DNA from: Ypsolopha sequella
Lineage: Eukaryota; Arthropoda; Insecta; Lepidoptera; Ypsolophidae
Reading direction: 5' to 3'
DNA: 64,000 nt
Assembly: GCA_934047225.1 (NCBI GenBank)
Contig: CAKOHE010000029.1
Location: 124,001-188,000, forward strand
The first letter of the stretch is position 1. The number at the start of each line of letters is the position of its first letter. The notes beneath the pieces were generated by a model that did no database searches, was not told the origin of the DNA, and saw only the letters and a program-made list of their open reading frames with translations. The position numbers and the translations under genes were made by a program. Below, one piece after another: positions 56,357-64,000 of the stretch.

Positions 56357-56575
56357 CTGAAAGGCCAATCAATGTTAACAGTAGATTAAAAAATAATTAT
56401 CTGCGGATTAAGCCAGAAAAAGTGGGAATTTTACATTGAAATCAAAAATTAACTAAGTTAATTATTGATTCATCACTATTCAGACTTCATAATATGCTTT
56501 TTGTTCACCGTTATTTGCGGTTAAAGTTTTTTTAATCTACTGTTAACTTTGATTGGCCTTTCAGAAACCGGGGGT
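56346..56575. repeat. Inverted duplication covering the exon's acceptor
   Basis: 56346-56393 (acccccggtttctgaaaggc ... gtagattaaaaaa) is repeated in reverse at 56527-56575 (ttttttaatctactgttaac ... gaaaccgggggt). The arms contain the acceptor and the first ~11 bases of the exon at 56356. The 133-bp spacer is unpaired. Confidence 0.85.
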
Positions 56576-57419
56576 TAGTTAGTTTAATATTTTTAATTTT
56601 ATTAGTTTATTAGTTTTTTGTTTAGATTTATTCATGTTCTGGATTTTTATTTAAGTTTTTTATAAACCAAGTTTTAATAATATTTTAATAATTATCCAAA
56701 CATTATTTTTCTATTTTCAAATACTTATAAGACAGATATTTTAGCTCGATTATGGCAATGGTTAAAACTAAAACATTATAGTCGTCTCACTCACTCAATT
56801 AATTCAGTTCTGCTACAACAGAGGGACTGCAACAAGAGCCGCCGCACGGAAGTGAAAGTGCAGCGGAAGTGGATTCGCCAGGCGCGAGCTAAACCGAGCC
56901 GAGTGTCACGAGGAAAATCTACTGGTTTTCTGTTACTATTCTGTTTGTTTACTGTTTTTATTTCTGGTTACTCCGTTTGTAGACAGAGGCTCAAAAATAC
57001 AGACGTGCAAGGGATATTTAATATTAGGTCTTTACATATGAAATTGCCGTTTTCTATAGAGAATTTAAAGAAAACTCAATTTTCAGTGCTAACATTTTTG
57101 CATTTTTTTTAGGAAAGACAAATCGAAATTATGTAGTTTCTTTTGTGTATGAATGAGACAACATTGAGCTAACAGCAACATAATATTAATTTTTTAAAAG
57201 TGTCAGCTGTAAAAAATCATTACTAATTTTTTTTCGGTTTACCCGCGATTTTCGATGCACTTGTGTTTTCAGTTTGCTGTGTCTAAAATTCGATAAAACT
57301 CATAAAAAATCTTGTATTTCAGTGCTATCTCAGTTTAATTGTGACGATTACTGCATAATTTACTACTGAAAGTGAAATCTCGCGTCAATAACTTGTGATT
57401 TACAACTTTGTTGCAACTG
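56576..57419. other. Possible 5' UTR of the CR1-like LINE
   Basis: The GC-richer patch 56818-56930 (gccgcacggaagtgaaagtg) and the following region have one 86-codon frame with no recognised motif. By position it may be the LINE 5' UTR; not proven. Confidence 0.35.
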
Positions 57420-57620
57420 CCAAAAGTTCAAATTCAAATTCAAATTCAAATAGTTTATTTTGCAAAGCAGGTATAGATATATACACTTTTTACACGTCAA
57501 ATTTAATCTAATAAAGAAAATATATGTAATAGAATAATAAATGTACATGAACTAAATTAAAGGTTTATTTAATTTATGTAGTTAACCTCTAAGTTATTCA
57601 AAGTGCACCAAAAACAAATA
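57420..57620. repeat. Short insertion with (TTCAAA)n
   Basis: ttcaaattcaaattcaaatt at 57427-57451, then tagtttattttgcaaagcag and a tatatacactttttacacgt block. Looks like the reversed 3' end of a LINE, inserted just ahead of ORF1. Confidence 0.45.
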
Positions 57621-57627
57621 AATTAAA

Positions 57628-58353
57628 ATGGTTTCCTGCTTAAAATGCATTAAAGACATTCCAAAAGTGGATGAAAAAAACCCCAAAATAATTTGTCACG
57701 GCTGTGAAAGGCATATTTGCGTAAAGTGTAGTGGGTTGCTTGCCACGGAGTTGCGGGTGATTGCCTTGCAGTCACCTACACTTAAATACTTGTGCCCTGA
57801 TTGTGAACTCGGGGTGCGCCAGCTTCCTGCTCTGCGAAAGAAGATAGATGAATTGGAAATGGACTTAATTAAGAAAAATCAACAACCCAATGTGAATGTC
57901 GAATCTGTCATCGGGGAAATTGAAGAACGGCAGAAGAGAAGCTCTAATGTCATCATGTTTGGGATCCCAGAGATCTCATTTCCTGATTCAACTATTGAGG
58001 AGCGTAAGCAACATGATAAATCAGAGGTGGAGCGTGCATTGTCTAACTTGCCCGATTCTGAATTTCCAGTTGTAATCATTCGCTTGGGTAAGCTGCAAAC
58101 TGGCTCTGCCCCCCGTCCTCTGAAAGTGGTGATGAAAAACAAAGAAGCTGCCGTTCACATCCTTAAAAACAGTAAAAAGCTACGCCCAGGTGTCACCGCC
58201 AAAAACGACCTCACTCCATATCAGCGAGAGTACCTTAATAGTCTAAGGTTGGAATTGAGACAAAGGATTGAGCAAGGTGAGGAAGACATCTCTATCAAGT
58301 ATGTTAATAACAGACCATCAATAGTACAAATAAATCAAGGCCAAAAAAAGTAG
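57628..58353 (+). CDS. LINE ORF1 (PHD-like finger + coiled coil)
   Basis: 241 codons. The N-terminus has a Cys/His finger (CLKCIKDIPK, CHGCERHICVKCSGLL, LCPDC; residues ~4-57). Next comes a helix (LPALRKKIDELEMDLIKKNQ, ~70-90) and an RRM-like end (VVIIRLGKLQTGSAPRPLKV, ~147-167). ORF1 of CR1/jockey-group LINEs carries such a finger and binds RNA. It ends 55 bases before ORF2. Intact frame. Confidence 0.82.
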   Translation: MVSCLKCIKDIPKVDEKNPKIICHGCERHICVKCSGLLATELRVIALQSPTLKYLCPDCELGVRQLPALRKKIDELEMDLIKKNQQPNVNVESVIGEIEERQKRSSNVIMFGIPEISFPDSTIEERKQHDKSEVERALSNLPDSEFPVVIIRLGKLQTGSAPRPLKVVMKNKEAAVHILKNSKKLRPGVTAKNDLTPYQREYLNSLRLELRQRIEQGEEDISIKYVNNRPSIVQINQGQKK

Positions 58354-58407
58354 CAAAAGAATGGTCTAACCGAACTTGCTCTGTTTTATACGAACCTGGC
58401 ATCGATT

Positions 58408-59946
58408 ATGGCTAAAAGAGATTTGTTGCTATTGGAAATTGATAGGTTGCGACCTACATTTATAGTTATTACAGAAACACATTTAAAACCTGAAATATTG
58501 GATACATTAGTAGTTATAAAGGGATATACGCTTTATAGACTTGATAGACCACCTGGCCAAAGTGGCAAAGGTGCTGGAGGAGTAGCTATCTATATAGCCA
58601 AGAAACATCAGGATATTCCTATCATATCAAGCTTACATCCTACTCTTAACAATAAAACAAATGTAGAAGCATTGTGGTTGAATATTAAATATGGTAAATT
58701 TGAAATAGTTATTGGAGGTGTTTATCGCCCTACCCACTATGATCTGAAAGAATGTGATAAGTTGTTAATTGAAACAATCAAACAGGCTGCTAAAGAGAGT
58801 GGAAATTTACTAGTTGCTGGAGATTTTAATCTCCCTGACATTGAATGGCCACTACAGAAACTAGATGGTTATAATGCACTTCATGAAAGTTTCATAGAAA
58901 TGATAACTGAAACTAATCTACATCAGTTGGTGACAGAAATAACAAGAAAGCGAAATAATGAAGAGTCTTTACTTGATCTTATTTTATGCAGTGACGAAAG
59001 CTTGTGTACTAAAATAATACATTATCCCCAAATAGGTAAAAGTGACCACATGGTCCTTTTTGAGACACTACAAATCCAGAATGACCAAATTATCAACATT
59101 GTTGAGAGAAAACAAAGAAAAAACTTCTACAGTGCTGATTATGAAATTATAACGTCCTGGCTACTAGATTATAATTTAAATTCCATTCACCACCTTCATC
59201 CCGATAAGGCGTGGATAGATTTTAAGACTGGCATTCATAAGGTTATAACAGAAAAGGTACCACTTACAAGAATAAATAAAAAGAAAAATATTAAAAAACC
59301 ATGGATTGGACAACAGATAGTAAAACTGACTAGAAAAAAGCTACAGAAATGGAAATTATACCAATTATGTAAATCAAAACAATCATACGAGGATTATAGG
59401 AAACTAAACAATAAAATTATTGCAGAAGTAAGGAAATCCAGAATTAATTTTGAAAGGGGTATTGTAGGAGCTGGTCCGAAATGCTTTTATGCATACATAC
59501 GTCAACATCTAAACTCGAAAGTATCCATACCCCCAGCGTTAAGAGATGATCTAACTCAGAGAATAACTACTGAGAATAAAGAAGTTGCTAATATGTTTGG
59601 CAAACAATTTGAAAAGTCCCTTGTGAAAGAACCCCTTAACCAAACTTTACCAAACATTTGCAGTCCTTTTGTGGCAAACTCACTAGACCAGATTGACTTT
59701 ACACCTGAAGCCGTAGCAAAGGCATTAAATACCTTTAAAGATGACACAGCAATGGGCCCTGATGGAATACCGGCAATACTATTGAAAAGATGTAACCATG
59801 TGTTATGTGGCCAACTTGCTCACATCATGACCCTGTTATTTAAAGATGGGAAATTACCGCAGGATTGGAAAGAGGCAATGGTTACTCCTATTTATAAAAA
59901 AGGAGATAAGCTCGACCCGGCGCACTATCGACCAATTTGCTTAACA
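58408..59946 (+). pseudogene. CR1-like LINE ORF2, cut in the RT by a BEL insertion
   Basis: The apurinic-type endonuclease is complete: FIVITETHLKPEI (~27-39), GAGGVAIYIAKKH, VAGDFNLPDIEW (~135-146), SLLDLILCSD and KSDHMVLFE (~210). The RT begins DDTAMGPDGIPAILLKRCNH and WKEAMVTPIYKKGDKLDPAH. At YRPICLT it breaks off at 59946, where TGTATACTGTG of the second BEL LTR begins. The rest of the RT should lie beyond 64000 if the target was otherwise intact. Bases after 59946 in this frame are foreign. Confidence 0.88.
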
Positions 59947-60164
59947 TGTATACTGTGCGGGGCAGCCGGGCTTGCTGGAATAGCAGAGCGTACGACCAAC
60001 CGCGGGGAGCGTTCTCGTACAGGATGTCGAAGGACGGACGGAGGATAGCTGGGAACTGGCGACAATAAAACTGTGCTTCTGTATTTGGTATCCCAGTTGA
60101 GATCTGCCAGTATTGCCTCTTGTTGTAGTTAGTAGTAAGAAGGTCGGAATGTGAATGAATGACC

Positions 60165-60170
<6 letters not shown>

Positions 60171-60200
<30 letters not shown>

Positions 60201-62396
60201 GCCCAAGCAAGGCACCCTCCGGAGGTCACGATGGGAGGGAGGTGGAGAATGCTCATAGCATACCAACGTAACCGGTTACGTTGGTTATGTGGGACTCACT
60301 GAGTGCCTACCCACTAAACTCCACCTAATTTGGTTTGGCCCGTGAGGGTCTTAAAACCTTTATCGGAAGCGACCCCCTCTGGGGAAAGGGGGCGCTAGCG
60401 GAGCCCTATAGGGGCATCCGCTGGATAAGAACACTAAGTGTTAATTTCTGGGTTGGGAGGAAGAGCTAGGCTCTGATCGTTTGGTTTGAGCCTTCAGCTC
60501 ATCGAAGGCTTTCAGAAGGAGATTGAGATGTGCTGAGAGTTTGTCAGGGGGATCGGAGAGAACGTTTCTTGGTCTTCGAACCTTGTATCGGGATGTAGAC
60601 GGAGCAGTATAGGAGACTGTCTCGCGTACTAACGGATTGGGGTGTTCTTCAGAAGATTTGAAGAATGTCTCTCAGAGGGATTTCATGAATTGTTGGAGGG
60701 TGGGTAGCTCCAAATCACGATGGAGGTCTGCGTTGCGCACGTACCATGGTGCGTTGGCCGCTCTCCGACAGAATAAGTTCTATACTATCTGCATTTTATA
60801 CAGGACTTTGGGGTTCGCATGTGCGAAGACAGGGGAAGCGTACGTTAACACAGGTCGGATGCAGACCTTGTATAGTGTTCGCTTGTTCCTGAGAGACATT
60901 TTACTGTGCCTGCCTAACATGCTGTTAAGCCGGTACAGATAGAAGCGGGCTCTGCGCGTCACTCTATTGACGTGGGGTGCAAAAGTTAATCTCGAGTCCA
61001 GAGTGACTCCTAGGTATTTGGCAGTGCTATGCCAAGGGACAGGGGTACCTAGCATTCGGACATTGGGGTTGTCATGGTGACGGCGTTTGTAGTCAAAGCG
61101 AATCGCGGAACTTTTATCTGGGTTCACATCGATGCGCCATCTTTGAAACCATTCTCCAAGGTCATCGATAGACTTTTGGAGTTTGGCGAGGATAGTCGGG
61201 GGGTTATGTCCTTTGACATAGAGAGCAGTGTCATCTGCGAAGAGTGATAGTTGTACCCCGTTTGTGGGGACGGGAATATCGTTTGTGTATAACGAGTAGA
61301 GGATAGGGGAGAGAACTGATCCCTGGGGGACTCCAGCCCTTAGGGGGCGTGGAGAGGAGAGCAGCCCTTCATGTCTGAAGTGGAATGAGCGATCTTTGAG
61401 GTATGATGCCACCATGCGGACAAGACGGTCGGAGAGGCCTGTCTTGTGTAGTTTGAATATGAGGCCTTCATGCCAGACTTTGTCGAATGCTTTCGCAACG
61501 TCAAAGAAAACAGCGACAGTAGGGTACCGTCTTGGATAGAATCCACTTAGTATGTATTCTACTATACGGTGGACTTGTTGGGGGCAAGAGTGCTTGGCTC
61601 TGAAGCCGAATTGATAGGGGTTGATGATCGGATCTCCATCTGTTGGGAATAAGTGGGTTTTCATGCGTGAAAGCATAACCCTCTCCAATAGTTTCCCCAA
61701 TGATTTGAGGAGGCTAATTGGGCGGTGACTGGCTGGGAGGTTGAGTGGTTTTCCTGGTTTGGGTATACCTATGACTATGGCTTCTTTCCACGCTTTTGGG
61801 AAGTGGCCGAAATTAAAGCAAGCGTTAAATATGAGGGCTAGCAAGGTGAGTACTTGCTGGGGAAGGTGCTTGAGGGCTTTATTGGAGATCCCGTCCGCGC
61901 CTGGCGCTTTCTTGGGTTTTAGGCCTCTGATGAAGAAGTGGATTTCATCTTCGGTCACTGTGATGGGGTCAGACGTGAGGGGGAGGGAGTTTCGATAGTG
62001 ATTCTCGTCCTCCACCTCTTTTATGTGGGAGGGGTCAGTTGGTTGGGAGCTGGGAGAGCACTGTGAGGCAATGCTATCCGCAAAGCATTCTGCTTTTTCC
62101 TCGTCCTCGAAGGCTGTTGAGCCATCGGGGCAGGTCAGAGGGGGAATGTGGGTGATTGCGTCTATCCTGAGAGCTCTCGCCATTGGATAGAACGCAACGT
62201 GTGATGGGGATATCTTTTCCATGAGCTCACTTCTACGGGATTCATTGAGCTCAGAGAGAGCTGACTTAAGTTTGCGACTCAATTGATTCGCGGTCTGTCT
62301 GTATTCTGGGGTGGGATAGATTGCTGCTCTCCTTTGGGCTGCTCTCTTAGCTTTTAGTAGGTTGGAGATTTCCAGGGGAAGCTGTTGGGGTGGCTT
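60171..62396 (-). mobile_element. jockey-type LINE with poly-A and 11-bp TSD
   Basis: ATGACCGCTCT is duplicated at 60160-60170 and 62397-62407. The poly-A tail (T run on the + strand) is at 60171-60198. 5'-truncated, starting within ORF2 before RT. Fairly young, because the TSD is perfect. Confidence 0.93.
60780..62282 (-). pseudogene. jockey LINE ORF2 (RT domain, 500 codons to first stop)
   Basis: The frame is open back to the 5' truncation at 62396. GLKPKKAPGADGISNKALKH, WKEAIVIGIPKPGKPLNLPA and SHRPISLLKSLGKLLERVML come first, then AVFFDVAKAFDKVWHEGL, AGVPQGSVLSPILYSLYTND, FADDTALYV (about 61240) and KYLGVTLDSRLTF. A TAG at 60780 interrupts YKMQIV; the C-terminus (FCRRAANAPWYVRNADLHRD) is still readable beyond it, then shifts near 60670. 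Endonuclease and ORF1 absent. Confidence 0.92.
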
Positions 62397-62809
62397 ATGA
62401 CCGCTCTGGAGCGCGTCTATATTTATACTGTTCGCTCTCTATAGAATTTCCGTATATTTATACTGTGCGAGTGAATAAGGAAATGTGTGAGCGAGACGGA
62501 CTGATTTTTATACCCCCTAACGCGGCAATACCTGACAGAGCCCAACTGCACTATTATTTATTTAATCAAACCTATTTTATTTACAATTATCGAGAATTAC
62601 TATGTATTTATATATTCTATATACTATTTTCCTATATATCTAGGTTCATTAAAACACAAGGAAGCAGAAACTTTAATCAAATCACATACAGCTATAAAAT
62701 TGAGATCAGGACACGTCTTACAAAATAATCAACTTATAACAATAAAATAAGCCTACTCTATCCTAGTATATACATATGTAGGTATCTATAGCCGCGCACG
62801 GATAGCTCG

Positions 62810-64000
62810 CTATTCTGTCTCGCACATCTCTCCCGCCGTGCAGTGCTCGTCACTGCATTTCCTTGCCCGGGGTTGCGAGACGACTTCATCTGTAGTTTCT
62901 GTAGGCAGGATCACGAGGCGCTTCACTGGCCGACGTAGGACTCCTCCTTTGGTCTTGATGTCTACGAATCGTACCGTCCCGTCCGGTCCTGGGAATGTTG
63001 CTATGACGGCGCCTCGCGGCCACGTGTTGCGAGGCAGGTTGCTGTCCACCACGAGTACTATGTCACCTTCTGTGACTTGACGTCCTCTTCCTCTAGGCTC
63101 CCGCCGGTTTTGAAGCTGTGGCAGGTATTCTCGTAGCCATCTTGCCCAGAATAGATCGGCGAGACGCTGGGAGGCCCTCCAGTGGGTGCGGCCGATGAGA
63201 TCCTTGTCGTCGAATGTTCCAAGAGTGGGTACTCGTGCGGAGCCGCCCAGCAGCAGGTGATTCGGTGTCAATGCCTCCTCGTCGTCGGGGTGAACGGAGA
63301 CGTGAGTGAGGGGCCGGCTGTTCACTGTGTACTCGGCTTCTGCTAGCAGGGTGCTCAGGACTTTCTCTGTTGGATGGCGCTCTTGGAGAACGGCGCCTAG
63401 TGCTGCCTTTACAGATCGTACAAGACGCTCCCAGGCCCCAGCCATAAATGGTGAACTCGGCGGTAGGAAGCGCCATGTTATGGCGCGAGTGGCGGCTTCT
63501 GTCTGTGTGGCGTCCAGTGCTGCACGTCGTAGTTCGGCGTCGGCGCCATGAAAATTGGTGCCGTTATCGGACCATATCTCTGTCGGGCAGCCTCTTCTGG
63601 CTATGAAGCGACGTAGTGCGAGTATTGCTGAGTCCGTCGATAATGAGGCTGCTACTTCGAGATGTACGGCCCTCATTGTTAGGCACGTAAATAGCGCGAC
63701 ATAGCGCTTATGTCGCTGTCTTCCCACTGTGACGCTGAGCGGGCCAAAATAGTCTATGCCGCAGTATGTGAAGGCTCGATGATGGTGGGCGAGGCGGCAC
63801 GAAGGCAGGTCTCCTGTCGGCGGCTCTGTCGGTATTGCTAGTCGGATGCGACATGGCAGGCAGCGTGTTACGACTTCTTTGACTGTCTATCGTAGTCGCA
63901 GTACCCAGTAGTGTTGTCGGCACTCGTTAACTGTAGTTTCGACGCCTGCGTGCAGTAACTTGCGGTGAATGTATTCTATCCATAGTTTGGTGGCGCGGTG
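62810..64000 (-). pseudogene. BEL/Pao Pol C-terminus (integrase), one stop
   Basis: Partial at the window edge. From 64000 it reads WIEYIHRKLLHAGVETTVNE and CRQHYWVLRLR (integrase zinc part), then TAG at 63887-63889. The same frame continues with CLPCR, YCGIDYFGPL (first catalytic Asp), IWSDNGTNFHGADAELRRAA (second) and FMAGAWERLVRSVKAALGAV (Glu). The C-terminus has a DUF5641-like block (RQVTEGDIVLVVDSNLPRN) to TAG at 62810. GC-rich codon use, unlike the first BEL element, so a separate lineage. RNase H and RT lie outside the window. Confidence 0.9.

Larger units (their letters stand above)
59947..64000 (-). mobile_element. Second BEL/Pao element, 3' part, LTR split by jockey LINE
   Basis: Minus strand. 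The integrase end is at 62810-64000, and the 3' LTR region runs from below 62810 to 59947, interrupted by the LINE 60171-62396. The outer LTR end is CAGTATACA (minus). The inner LTR border cannot be fixed because the other LTR is outside the window. Inserted in ORF2 of the CR1-like LINE. Confidence 0.8.

Noticed and set aside
63093..63551. Arg/Ser-rich frames on both strands
   Set aside because: GC-rich shadows of the BEL integrase frame.

Overview
The window is a piece of a eukaryotic nuclear genome, almost certainly a moth or butterfly. The evidence is spliced exons with canonical GT-AG borders, no bacterial gene layout, AT-rich introns and a very dense load of lepidopteran-style transposable elements. 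These include BEL/Pao LTR elements, Dong/R4-, jockey- and CR1-type LINEs, an RTE tail with the YVQQWT ending, mariner, hAT, piggyBac-like TTAA elements, a Helitron and many MITEs. Species and strain cannot be told from the sequence.

Positions 1-33,000: one host gene on the + strand can be assembled by hand. Eleven exons between 255 and 32576 keep a single open frame across every junction (splice phases all agree) and encode at least 529 residues of mostly coiled-coil protein, followed by a short basic tail. Its first exon(s) lie left of the window. The introns are packed with repeats: a frameshifted LINE, TTAA-flanked MITEs, a nested 8-bp-TSD element carrying TTAGG units, hAT, mariner and Helitron remnants, and two THAP-domain remnants in opposite orientation.

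Positions 33,000-37,260: decayed minus-strand coding material. Two exon-like blocks are split by a hAT MITE and an RTE insertion with perfect target duplications. A serine-rich terminal exon and an unidentified coding-like stretch of about 0.7 kb follow.

Positions 37,860-43,870: a head-to-tail chain of minus-strand Dong/R4-like LINEs, each abutting an (ATT)n tract left by the previous one. The middle element is itself split by a + strand LINE of 2.25 kb.

Positions 43,870-50,110: mostly unique or unrecognised DNA, with one orphan MFS-transporter exon and some repeat fragments.

Positions 50,116-56,177: a complete, young BEL/Pao element with 343-bp LTRs that differ at one base as read by eye, a 5-bp TSD and one open 1406-codon ORF. 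The reverse transcriptase domain is missing from that ORF. It sits just downstream of an unidentified minus-strand terminal exon.

Positions 56,800-64,000: a CR1-like LINE whose ORF2 is cut by a second BEL/Pao element (minus strand), whose LTR is in turn cut by a jockey LINE with an 11-bp TSD. The most unusual signals are the RT-less but otherwise intact BEL element and the (ATT)n-linked LINE chain.
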